Below are positions 25,985 to 38,200 of a stretch of 64,000 bases of DNA, piece by piece. Below the pieces are notes generated by a model. That model worked only from the letters and a program-made list of their open reading frames with translations, ran no database searches and was not told the origin of the DNA. Made by a program: the position numbers and the translations under genes. This stretch comes from Ciona savignyi (Eukaryota > Chordata > Ascidiacea > Phlebobranchia > Cionidae). Location: the NCBI GenBank assembly GCA_000149265.1, contig CH003196.1, positions 263,819-327,818 on the forward strand, in the 5' to 3' direction. The stretch's first letter is position 1; every line of letters begins with the position of its first letter.

Positions 25985-28900
25985 TTACAGGTTCGTAGTA
26001 CGATTTCCAGCATTCTGCGAAGTGGTTGTCGTATCATGGTTTTTGAACACTTTCCGTACGTAACTCATGGCGATATCAGAGTAGATTATTGGATTCAGAA
26101 CACTGTTGATCGGAAGTAAAACTCCGGCACATACGACATAAACGATTTTGTCAAGCTTTATACCAGCTAAGCTAATAAAGGACATGATACATATCGGCAT
26201 CCAGCAGCAAAAGTTGGACAGAATCATCAAAGAAATGGTTCGGAGCAATCTTTTCAACTTCTTCGTTCCACATTTAACGACTTTCCTACTTCTTTGATAC
26301 ATGGTGATGTAGCTCACAGCCATGAATATAAACAGGAAAAAGTTAAGTACAATGATGAATGTCGAATACCCCCAAGCACCATCGCCGACTTTAACAAATA
26401 GTCTTGGTAAGCAGACACTGGTCTCGCCGAAGTAGCCAAATTCACCTTTGATCTTAAGTTCTTTAAAGGCATTGGAGATGGTTGCTTTTACACCAAACCA
26501 ATCCATACTGGAAACATTTCCCGAAAATTCAGCCACACGAGCCGCCAATTGCTCCATATCTGTCTTCTTCATTTCTCGTCTCTTATAGAAGTAGTTAGGA
26601 TACCAAGCGGAGTTGACGAAATACCCTGATCGGTAGTTGACTAGCGGGAGAGTTCCGATAAGTATTCCGACGCACCATGCGAATGTTATCGGTACAACGT
26701 ACACTGCACGTTTAATGTTAGTCATTTTTATTGGAAAATACACAGATAGAAGTCGAAAGATAGTCATTGTCGCCATTGTGAATGCCGAGACTTCGGTCGA
26801 AATTACAGCCATGGAACCAAGCACAGAGCAAGCACGGCTGCTTCTCCATTCAGCATCATGATAGCAATATCTCCCGGAAAACTGCCTACCACTTGTTGAA
26901 ACTGATAATATGTAAATTCCCATGAGAGAATCTGAAACGGAAAGGTTGGCAATAAGGCAAAGAAATGCCAACTTCAAAGGTTTTGTTATAGCTGCTCTGG
27001 TCTTCAACATTGAAATTGTAAACACTGCAACATTTCCGCCTAGAGAGAGTACCCCCATTATCCATAGAATCACACGAAATAAAGGATTGCCAATCATTTC
27101 AAATGGAGATGAAAACAAACTCTTTTTCTTGCTGTTTCTCGGGCATTCGTCACTGCCATCGCTGCAATCCCTGATCCCATTTTCGACATCGGCACGTGAG
27201 ACCGAGAGTGGTTTCTTACTGCGACAATAAAACCTAGTTCTGTTGCACACAGATTTCCACTCGTCAGATCCATCGTCGCAATCCAACACACCATCACATA
27301 AAAGTGACTGGTTGATGCTATAAAGGTCTTTGGTCGCAGTATGGCAGTAATATCGACCAGTGCAATTTGTTTCATCAAATCCGAGCGGACAGGTTGGGAG
27401 ACTGGACCTCGGCCGACCATCACAATAACCTCGTTTTAGGAGAAATATCAGCCCCGTCTGTTCCCATATTTCTGTTATACGCGAGGTGTGGCATGAAATG
27501 TCAAAGTTACAAAAATGAGATTCGTTTGGACAACCTACTCCGCATTCGTCTTGACGGCTGTAGCATTCTGGTATCCCATCGCACATACTCGCGTTCGTGT
27601 AAAATACATTTTTTCTGTCAGTTGGACAGAATATGTAACCTGTGCCATCGTGGAGACTTCTACTTTCTATGCCTGATTTCATGCAATATTTTGAGTTTAA
27701 ATTTCCGTTGCAGTTCAATGATTTATTGCACATGACGTATTCGTTTGGCATGCATTCATGGTTGCATAACATTTGGCCAAGCGGGCATTGCTGTCTAGAA
27801 TTTCCCAGAACCTCAGCACATATTGTTTGATCTTCGCAGAGGCATTCATCTGACATATCGTAGCAATCAATGACGCCATCGCATACTTGTTTTGGCGCGA
27901 TCAACAACTTTCTATCCAAGCAACGAAAGCATTTCAACTGTCCATCAACATAGCACATGTCCGATTCATCCTGACAGTAAGAGATGTTGTTGCGAAGATT
28001 AACTTGGGGAAGAACGCAAGATTGTTTGATCTGTGTGTAATTATTCCGCGCTCTGCATTTAAATCCTGGTACGTCATATAGTTCGTCACTTCCGTCAGAG
28101 CAATCTGCAAATCCGTTGCAGAGATTAGGTGCAATAACAAAGGCCTTATTTGCACACAACTGCAAACCAGACTTCAAAAGGAAGTTATTAGAACACCACC
28201 ACTGATTATCAATACGAGTGAAGTTCTCATCCGAATAAATACCCGCTTGGGTACAATTAATTTTGTGAGGACTAATCCTTTTTAAATCGATAAGGTATTG
28301 GTATGAAGAAGCGTTTCGACACAGAATAATGTTTGTAGTTGTAGTTTCTCGAGTTCGTTGTCTGTAGTACGGAACAGCCCTTCTCAAATTTGTTCTTATT
28401 CTTTCGCATGGTTCGTCTGATAAATCCTCACAGTTTTGCACTCCATTAAAAACTTGTTTCCTTTTAACGCAGCCAGTGTAAGATGTACAGTTGTTTGAGT
28501 TTAGAATACAACCGCATTTCAAGTATTCTCGACCACAGGTGCAATTCTGTTCGTCGGTCCAATCACCGCAATGGTTCCTACCGTTGCACTTGTGCCTGTC
28601 ACGATAGCAATGCGTGATGATAATCCCATTCGAATCACACTTCCCCCCGTTCATGTGACATTTGCATTCGTTTTCGTTACGGGCACAGGAATAGCTGCAG
28701 TTCCTTTCATCGCTCCAGTCTCCACAATAGTTTCTCCCGTCGCAGGCATAATTTGACCGATAACAACCCCGGCGAAAGATCAATCCCTCACGGTCACATG
28801 TACCTTTCTCATAACAGTCACACATCGTTAAATTTAACCGGCTGCATTTCTCAGTGCAGTTATTCTCGTCGCTCCAATCCCCACAGTCGTTGTAGCCATT

Positions 28901-28995
28901 GCATCTCTGCCATTCGTAATAGAATCCCTTCACTCGAACCCCGGTACGCATGCACAGTTGTTTGTCTCGATAGCAATCGCAGTCATACTTCTTGC
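25985..28995 (-). CDS. LDLa-repeat 7TM receptor, copy 2, 5' exon missing
   Basis: Uninterrupted main exon, equivalent to 21929-24939 of copy 1. The 988 aa from the internal Met are closely similar throughout: same LDLa-like modules, same 7TM, and C-terminal differences such as DTTTTSQ for GSTTSSQ. The intron acceptor at 28996 (CTTCAG in sense) is preserved. Homology to the upstream regions of copies 1 and 3 ends about nine bases later at a long-form SINE, and no signal-peptide exon is found between 28996 and copy 3. The gene therefore lacks its own visible start, signal peptide and promoter. Splicing from copy 3's first exon, or spliced-leader trans-splicing at the orphan acceptor, are possible rescues; otherwise it is a 5'-truncated pseudogene with an intact frame. 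Confidence 0.88.
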
Positions 28996-29004
28996 CTGAA
29001 GTGA

Positions 29005-29312
29005 ATAAGAGGTAAGGTTTTATCAGACAGGTATCACAATACAGCTGGTGCCTGCAATCAGATTTCTGGAGCTATGACAGTGCTTGGAAGGTTGGTTTAT
29101 AACCATGGGAAGAGAGCCGGAAATTTCGACAGATTAGTCTGGTGGTTTAGTGCGCCGCCCTTCAGTCGAAGGGTTGCAGATTCAAAACTGGTCGCTAGCT
29201 ATTCGGTTGTGTCCTTGGGCAAAGCACTTTACGGACATTGCCTAAACCAAGCGGATTAATGGGTTCTACCAAATTGAAGGAACGTGTCTATCATATACAA
29301 CACACTGCAATA
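29005..29312 (+). repeat. long-form SINE, 3' truncated, at the broken 5' end of copy 2
   Basis: Begins with the same 5' extension as 18216-18643, then the tRNA-like part, and stops within the 3' half. It directly abuts sequence homologous to the 3' flank of copy 1 (about 21309), marking a deletion or recombination junction. Confidence 0.75.
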
Positions 29313-29775
29313 GAAAGGACAAATGACTTTAAATGTCAAAGTTAAAAATTTATATAAATGTTATAAGATATTCTTGGCTTAGCGCAAATTTTCCTGGTAC
29401 GATTTAACGTAAATTTACCCTGTATATCTAATAATATTAGCTGACACTTCAAAAACTTTTACTTACAACATTTAACCCCACTCAATCCAGAGACCAGTAT
29501 GCTCTAACGCTCCGTAATACAAGGTCGTAATCGAAAATTTAGAGGTGTCAGCTATAACTTCAAACAGACTCGATGCAAGTTAGTCTTTTTTTTCCAAAAA
29601 TCGGAATACAAATTTTAGAAATGTCACAATCGTTTCAGTGCAATAATTCCACTAAACTCAAGATCATGTGTTTTGTTTTTACCATTGTGATTATCACGTT
29701 ATTTCAGCACCTGTAGCAGGTTCTAAAACGTGGTATTGTGATTTGAACCATGTACTTTTTTTCAATAAACTAACA

Positions 29776-29781
29776 TTTATT
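29776..29781 (-). promoter_or_regulatory. polyadenylation signal, receptor copy 3
   Basis: AATAAA on the minus strand, about 160 bases past the stop, in a 3' flank almost identical to that of copy 1. Confidence 0.65.
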
Positions 29782-29940
29782 TTTCTACATTTAACTTACA
29801 CACTTATAAATATCCGTATGTTTTTTCTATCAGAAATATGTTCGGACATGACGTTAAAATGAAATTGATTGATTGAATATACGATCGGCAGCAATAAAAT
29901 ATATTATATATATTTAGTTCAGGTGAGCAGTGCGATTATG

Positions 29941-32900
29941 TTACAGGTTCGTAGTACGATTTCCAGCATTCTGCGAACTGGTTGTCGATCCATGGTTTTT
30001 GAACACTTTCCGTACGTAACTCATGGCGATATCAGAGTAGATGATTGGATTCAGAACACTGTTTATCGGAAGTAAAACCCCGGCACATACGACATAAACG
30101 ATTTTGTCAAGCTTTATACCAGCTAAACTAATAAAGGACATGATACATATCGGCATCCAGCAACAGAAGTTGGACAGAATCATCAAAGAAATGGTTCGGA
30201 GCAATCTTTTCAACTTCTTCGTTCCACATTTAACGACTTTCCTACTTCTTTGATACATGGTGATGTAGCTGACAGCCATGAATATAAACAGGAAAAAGTT
30301 AAGTACAATGATGAATGTGGAATACCCCCAAGCACCATCGCCGACTTTAACAAATAGTCTTGGTAAGCAGACACTGGTCTCGCCGAAGTAACCAAATTCA
30401 CCTTTGATCTTAAGTTCTTTAAAGGCATTGGAGATGGTTGCTTTTACACCAAACCAATCCATACTGGAAACATTTCCCGAAAATTCAGCCACACGAGCCG
30501 CCAATTGTTCCATATCTGTCTTCTTCATTTCTCGTCTCTTATAGAAGTAGTTTGGATACCAAGCGGAGTTGACGAAATACCCTGATCGGTAGTTGACTAG
30601 CGGGAGAGTTCCGATAAGTATTCCGACGCACCATGCGAATGTTATCGGTACAACGTACACTGCACGTTTAATGTTAGTCATTTTTATTGGAAAATACACA
30701 GATAGAAGTCGAAAGATAGTCATTGTCGCCATTGTGAATGCCGAGACTTCGGTCGAAATTACAGCCATGGAACCAAGCACAGAGCAAGCACTGCTGCTTC
30801 TCCATTCAGCATCATGATAGCAATATCTCCCGGAAAACTGCCTACCACTTGTCGAAACTGATAATATGTAGATTCCCATGAGAGAATCTGAAACCGAAAG
30901 GTTGGCGATAAGGCAAAGAAATGCCAACTTTAAAGGTTTTGTTATAGCTGCTCTGGTCTTCAACATTGAAATTGTAAACACTGCAACATTTCCGCCTAGA
31001 GAGAGAACCCCCATTATCCATAGAATTACACGAAACAAGGGATTGCCAATCATTTCAAATGGAGATGAAAAGAAACTCTTTTTTTTGCTGTTTTTCGGGC
31101 ATTCGTCACTGCCATCGCTGCAATCCCTGATCCCATTTTCGACATCGGCACGTGAAACCGAGAGTGGTTTCTTACTGCGACAATAAAACCTAGTTCTGTT
31201 GCAAACAGATTCCCATTCGTCAGATCCATCGTCGCAATCCAACACACCATCGCATAAAAGTGACTGGTTGATGCTATAAAGGTCTTTGGTCGCAGTATGG
31301 CAGTAATATCGACCAGTGCAATTTATTTCATCAAATCCGAGAGGACATGTTGGGAGACTGGATCTTGGCCGACCATCACAATAACCTCGTTTTAGGAGAA
31401 ATATCAGCCCCGTCTGTTCCCATATTTCTGTTATACGTGAGGTGTGGCATGAAATGTCAAAGTTACAAAAATGAGATTCGTTTGGACAACCTACTCCGCA
31501 TTCGTCTTGACGGCTGTAGCATTCTGGTATTCCATCGCACATACTCGCGTTCGTGTAAAATACATTTTTTCTGTCAGTTGGACAGAATATGTAACCTGTG
31601 CCATCGTGGAGACTTCTACTTTCTATGCCTGATTTCATGCAATATTTTGAGTTTAAATTTCCGTTGCAGTTCAATGATTTATTGCACATGACGTATTCGT
31701 TTGGCATGCATTCATGGTTGCATAACATTTGGCCAAGCGGGCACTGCTGTCTAGATTTTCCCAGAACCTCAGCACATATTGTCTGATCTTCGCAGAGGCA
31801 TTCATCTGACATATCGTAACAATCAACGACGCCATCGCATACTTGTTTCGGCGCAAGCAACAACTTTCTATCCAAGCAACGAAAGCATTTTAACTGTCCA
31901 TCAACATAGCACATGTCCGAATTATCCTGACAGTAAGAAATGTTGTTGCGAAGATTAACTTGAGGAAGAACGCAAGATTGTTTGATCTGGGTGTAATTAT
32001 TCCGCGCTCTGCATTTAAATCCTGGTACGTCATATAGTTCGTCACTTCCGTCAGAGCAATCTGCAAATCCGTTGCAGAGATTAGGTGCAATAACAAAGGC
32101 CTTATTTGCACACAACTGTAAACCAGCCTTCAAAAGGAAGTTATTAGAACACCACCACTGATTATCAATACGAGTGAAGTTCTTATCCGAATAAATACCC
32201 ACTTGGGTACAATTAATTTTGTGAGGACTAATCCTTTTTAAATCGATAAGGTATTGGTAGGAAGAAGCGTTACGACACAGAATAATGTTTGTAGTTGTAG
32301 TTTCTCGAGTTCGTTGTCTGTAGTACGGAACAGCCCTTCTCAAATTTGTTCTTATTCTTTCGCATGGTTCGTCTGATAAATCCTCACAATTTCGCACTCC
32401 ATTAAAAACTTGTTTCCTTTTAACGCAGCCAGTGTAAGATGTACAGTTGTTTGAGTTTAAAATACAACCGCACTTTAAGTATTCCTGACCACAGGTGCAA
32501 TTCTGTTCGTCAGTCCAATCACCGCAATGGTTCCTACCGTTGCACTTGTGCCTGTCACGATAGCAATGCGTGATGATATTCCCATTCGAATCACACTTCC
32601 CCCCGTTCATGTGACATTTGCATTCGTTTTCGTTACGGGCACAGGAATAGCTGCAGTTCCTTTCATCGCTCCAATCTCCACAATAGTTTCTCCCGTCGCA
32701 GGCATAATTTGACCGATAACAACCCCGGCGAAAGATCAATCCCTCACGGTCACATGTACCTTTCTCATAACAGTCACACATCGTTAAATTTAACCGGCTG
32801 CATTTCTCAGTGCAGTTATTCTCGTCGCTCCAATCCCCACAGTCGTTGTAGCCATTGCATCTCTGCCATTCGTAATAGAATCCCTTCACTCGAACCCCGG

Positions 32901-33333
32901 TACGCATGCACAGTTGTTTGTCTCGATAGCAATCGCAGTCATACTTCTTGCCTGAAGTGACAATACATAGATTCAATTGTACGAAGATAGGTAGATTCAA
33001 TTGTACATAAACATGAATATTATGTACTATCCAAGATAGATTTAATTGTACAAAGATAGATAGATTTAATTGTACGAAGATGGATAGATTCAATTATACC
33101 ATGGTCATATAGAATTATTTTAGTTTAGTTTATTTTTGTTTCAGCAATGAAAACACGAAACAGGACTATTGATAAAACCCTGGATAACAGGAAAACGACA
33201 AACGACAGTTTTTTACTGTCAAACCAGTATTTTTAACACAAAACGTGTTTTCCTAATCCTCTTACAAATATAACTTAATATTCTTACCTTTCACAAAAAG
33301 TCCAAGCATAACTATTAGGACGATAATCTTCAT
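29941..33333 (-). CDS. LDLa-repeat rhodopsin-like 7TM receptor, copy 3
   Basis: Two exons, 33288-33333 (MKIIVLIVMLGLFVK) and 29941-32951, phase-matched; 1018 aa. The open frame runs upstream of the acceptor into the intronic minisatellite, which is not coding: the signal-peptide exon and the acceptor shared with copy 1 give the real start. Architecture is as in copy 1: signal peptide, about a dozen LDLa-like modules, then 7TM with LPINSVLNPIIY and no leucine-rich repeats. The sequence mixes positions typical of copy 1 (NSDMCYVDG, C-terminal GSTTSSQ) with positions typical of copy 2 (YIFCPTDRKNVF), suggesting gene conversion. Confidence 0.92.
32960..33100. repeat. minisatellite in intron 1 of receptor copy 3
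   Basis: Same repeat as in intron 1 of copy 1, based on GATAGATT(C/T)AATTGTAC. It happens to be open in the receptor frame, which extends the raw frame by some 47 non-coding codons. Confidence 0.75.
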
Positions 33334-33412
33334 TTTTATTCCTAAATCAATTAGACATTTTCGTGATGGTTCAAGAAACTGCTAATGTAAACAGAAATAA
33401 CGGTTGTATAAA

Positions 33413-33420
33413 CCTATATA
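33413..33420 (-). promoter_or_regulatory. TATA-like box, receptor copy 3
   Basis: TATATAGG on the minus strand about 80 bases upstream of the start codon, matching copy 1. The flank is conserved with copy 1 up to about 33715. Confidence 0.5.
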
Positions 33421-34159
33421 TTAGACTACTCATATAGTTTTTTAAAAAAAAACTAAATAAATTAAATATCTATATAGTATGCTAAGAAAGTGTAACTTAT
33501 TTAAAGTAAAACTACTTAAGTGTAGTGGAACCACTAGAGTTTGGTTACATAACTGATCCTTCTTGTTGTAATCTTTGTCTGATACAACTGGCTTTTACAG
33601 TTAAAGCCAAGATGACTATACTGTAAACATACTGCAAACCATCCATCAAATCTCCGGACTATTTGTACGTCATGACATATCGTGATTTGTCTTCTGATAA
33701 TTTATCTTGATCGGTAGGCCGAGACGAAATCCACTTCGTTTTGTGAAAGCTAATTAAGCTGGTTGAATATTTAAATTGTCAAAGGACCCTATGATAATAG
33801 TTTTAGTGGGGAGGCGGAAAATAATTGGATAAAAAAAATATATGGAAAATGGAGAAATTGAAAATATGAAGTAAATGGAAATTGACTGACGTGAGAAACT
33901 AACTAAAAATGTAGATTTTGACTATTTTTAAACAAATGACTTTTTAGGTACAAATACACGTACATGAAAGAAAGGTTATTACTTCAAGATTGGCACATGT
34001 AACCCGTGATTTAATTTACTACCGGTAACATGTTTTGACTACGGGTAACATGGTTTAAATTACACAAACTAAATTATTATTTTATGTCCACGTGGGCGTT
34101 GACTGACAGCGTGATGCTTTTTGGATTGAACCCTTTGGGCTAGCCAGTTGTTTCTTGCC

Positions 34160-34481
34160 ATTATTTTTATTAGACACTGCAGAATAAATTTAAACAAATG
34201 TTAGTACCAAAGTTTATCTTATAAGATTTAGTTCTGTTTGCCACGATTAACTTATTTGTGTTATTGAGCAAATTATTTAGAACGTGTGGTCTCTTTAGCG
34301 GAGTTAAATTTGAAGATTTTGACCAAAACATGTCGGTCTTGGTCGGGAAACCGGGGTGGTCGCGTTATTGAAAGAGAATGCAATTCATTACCATAGTAAA
34401 TTATTTGGGACCGCACTGAAGTGGTCCTAATAATGAGGTGGTCGTGTTATCGAGGTGATCGCCAAGCGGGGTTCCACTGTA
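34160..34481 (+). repeat. truncated copy of the GGGGTTCCACTGT-ended MITE
   Basis: Matches the inner and right parts of the element at 57983-58420 and ends in the same GGGGTTCCACTGT terminus; the left end is missing. No gene is seen between 33421 and 35232. Confidence 0.65.
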
Positions 34482-35232
34482 ATTAATTTCAGCTTATGTT
34501 TCACAGCAGCTGCTTAACGTGAATATAAAATTGATTTCCTAATTTATTTTACAATTGCACACCGCTTGCCATAAATATTCTAATTAAGCAGTCGGTGTTT
34601 GCATATTTCATTCTCTTATAAAACTATCGTGAAGTATTTTTATTTTAATTTAACTTAACATTATTTTATGCTTTTGATTCCTCTTATCATAGGTAACCTA
34701 CTTAATCTATTGTAGTATAAAAGCCATGCTGGCAATATCTCGGTAAGAATGGATTATGCCATTGGTTTAACCGTCAGAAGAATGTTAGTTACCATCTTCA
34801 AAAATACATAATCTCATCAGTAGAGAAACAACATTCTATTTTTATCTTGGTTGTTTATTTTATTGTATATAATATTTCTCAAATTTTCAGCACCAATGAC
34901 CGTAATTCCAGTAAGAAAGTATATTTTCACCGTATATGATCCAAATCCAGCAAACCAATGAAACAAGAGTAGTTTGTGGGCCTAATTAAGGTGCAATGAT
35001 CATATTTAATACTTGTGAACATTTGAGACATTTTATCGCTTTCCGCAAACCTGTTCGATTTCTGTTCATAATTCCACGGCTTTTAGACAGGTTGGTCAGT
35101 CCAGTTTAGGTCCAAGATTGACAGAATTGATTGGTATTCTAAGACTTTACAGTAATATTTTTGGTAAAAACTACCTACTTGTTAAAGGAGCTCTCCCCCG
35201 ATTTTGAATTATCGACTATTGGAAATTTGTTA

Positions 35233-38200
35233 ATGATTATGAAAAACGGAACTATAAGATTACCCTTTGAATCAAGCCTTTTGGCGCCCGATAATACAAC
35301 GAATAATGCAAATATAACCAGTCACAAGACTCAAGGGCCGCCAGTTGTTATTGCAATTTGCATTACAATACTCATTTTTGAAGTTTCTATTTTTATGCTG
35401 GTCGTCAAAAGCTCATGGCAACAGCACTGCAAAGGGAGGACAATGTGAGATGTGGGTTTGTATAAAGAAATTACCGCGAATCAAAAAGGTAAGCAACTTG
35501 TTTTAAACTAATATTTTAAATGCTTATATTAAATGTCCGTTCGGTTAGTCTGGCGGTTTAGTACGTCGCCTTTCAATCGAAAGGTTGCCGGTGCGAAACT
35601 GGTCGTTAGCTATTTAGTTGTGTCCTTGGCCACGGCGCTTAACGGACATTGCATAAACCCAGCGGATTATTGGGTTCTACCAAATTGAAGGCGATCCGAA
35701 GGTTGCCAGTGTGTTAACCCCTTGGTTTTCCCATTCACGGGGATAAACATTTATATCCTATCCTATTATTTTAAATGCTTATACTAAAAAATGTTTTAAC
35801 TAAAATCTTAATTTTTTTTAAACTGAGTAATGTTATGAATCATACAGTCTTTTTAAACCGAAATATTTTGCAGTGTTTTGTTTCATCAAATATGATCATG
35901 ATTGTGGAATGTGCTATGTTTGTAATACGGCTACTCATCCCAATCCGTTACAACGAAAAAGTTTGCTCGCTGCTACTCAGACTGAATGGAGTGACTTCAG
36001 CCACCATCTCTTTAAGTTCGGTTTATGTTTATTTGTGGGAGCGACAGCACACTTTACACACGTCACCAGCTTTAACGGTAAGGTATTCTGTTCGGCCGTA
36101 GTAATTCCCCCCAGACTTTTAGCCAAAAGTGGGGGCATATGGTATGTAATATTATTGCGTAAATACAGGGCTTATGCCAAACTAATCAATATCTGAATTA
36201 TGTATACTAATTATTACAGGCTGTTCTGCCGAAATGGCTTCCTGTTTTAAGCAAAATTGCGCTGGTTTTGACGTTGGTCTTCGACGTGGTAAAACTCTTT
36301 CTTATTTGGGACTTATTTGGTCTCAATACGATCGTCAGTGCGAACTATATTCATCACAAATGCTACCATAGAGGTAACTTTTCCACAATGCAGTCACTTT
36401 CCAAATCAAACCGCCTCGTTTGGTTAGAGCAACAAGACATCAAGTCTCGTCACTTTGCCTTTGTGATTTTTTTACTTGTCCCTAACAAGTGAATTTCAAC
36501 ACGTTTTGAAGTTGCACTGGCTTAGATGATGAATAGAACCCATCTTCTTCGGCATAGTATAAACTAAAGCAAAGGGAACTTTTATCGAAACGTGAATTTC
36601 TCACTAGTAAGACTGCTAACATATTAAGTTTTCTTAAGCTTCGTTTCGTATTAATATACAAATTATTAAATACTGTTTAAAATTTGACTTTGTTCTTTAA
36701 TAGTATGTAGTTATTGCGTAATTACAAGGCTTATGCCAAACTAATTAACATCTGAATTATGTATACTAATTGTGTTTAAATTTTTTGTGTTTTTTAACTT
36801 AATATAATTCAGAAACGGCGGTTTTAATTATGCCTGGTTTCGTGGTCGGTTCCACAATCACCATTCAAGCTGTTTACTCAATTCTATTCTACAAGACAAT
36901 GAAGTGTTACCAGAAATCAAATCGAGTAGCCGACAACGGAAGTGGTCTAGTGTGAGTACCACAAACCCAAGTGTAAACCCAGTCCATTTTTCCGGTAGTC
37001 AAGTTTATTGTGGAACGATGATCATCAGTCATAAAATTATAAAATCAAGACCAGACGCCGTATCGTCCGCTATATTGCAGTGTGTTGTGTATAATAGACA
37101 CATTCCTTTAATTTGATAGAACCCATTAATCCGCTGGGTTTAGGCAATGTTTGTTAAGTGCCTTGCCCAAGCACACAACCGACTAGCTAGTGACCAGTTG
37201 CGAATCTACAACATTTCGGTTGAAGGCGTCGCACTAAACCGTCAGACTAACTAACTGGTCGGACAAATAAAAATTGTGTTTTTTATATCTGGGAATATAC
37301 TATACCATAGGGTAAACCATTTTGTTAACCAAATATTTTCCGTAGACTTGCTAAGAGGTGTTAACGCATAACTCTATTCTGCATGTTTACTGATACCGTT
37401 TGCTTGATCGTATTTCAATTTTTGGCGACCAAGGTCCGTGTTCTGAATTTGCCTTATTGCCCCTTAGCAGTTACGCGCTTTTCTCCAGCGAAGTTTATTG
37501 AAATGCGGTAACTGAAACGAATTAACACAATATAAATAATACGAAACAATAAATAATAAACACAGAAGAATATAAATTAAATACCTGAGTTTGGGGGATT
37601 AGGCAGGTCAATCCGTTCACTACAGATTAATCTTTCTTTCTATTTAACACAATCGCTTTGACTATTCAACGCTTTTGGTCGTTTCACCACGGACTCTCAC
37701 GTACAACTAAAAAGGTCACCGAAAATACTAAAGAAATAAACTAAAGCCACGCCTTACACGTGTACAAAAAACAAAGAGAACAAAGGATAAAAAGGCAAAT
37801 GAGAGAAAATAATGACGTCATAGAAAACAGGAAATAATAATCTAAATCAACAAAAACTCTCGCATTAACATGGCTTCCCAAAAATTTTACAAATTTTTCC
37901 CTTTGAAACGTTAAACACAAGTAAATGGCGTTAAACAATACAGTAAATGGCGATAACGGGTATAACGGTTTTGGATAAGGCTCCTCGTCGGGTAATCGTC
38001 GGATAATCGTCTGGCTCCTCGTCGGGTAATCGTTTAAGTTATACCAGGGTATTTCGCTGCGTAATCAAACACAAGATGCCCTGCCGTCATGTTCACGCTA
38101 CAACATAAAAATGGCGGACCTTTTTGAAATCTGTCCGCTGACAAAGTTTGCAGTTCACTATACTCATGTGAATCTCGGATTAGGGGTTCAACAATGTGAC

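Noticed and set aside
32952-33093. Extra 47 codons upstream of the copy 3 acceptor
   Set aside because: They are intronic minisatellite. The conserved acceptor and a signal-peptide exon at 33288-33333 give a better start, as in copy 1.
35873-36077. Alternative frame in exon 2 of the 7TM gene, rich in Cys and His
   Set aside because: It runs into a stop in the next exon, whereas the other frame gives membrane helices and continues through exons 3 and 4.
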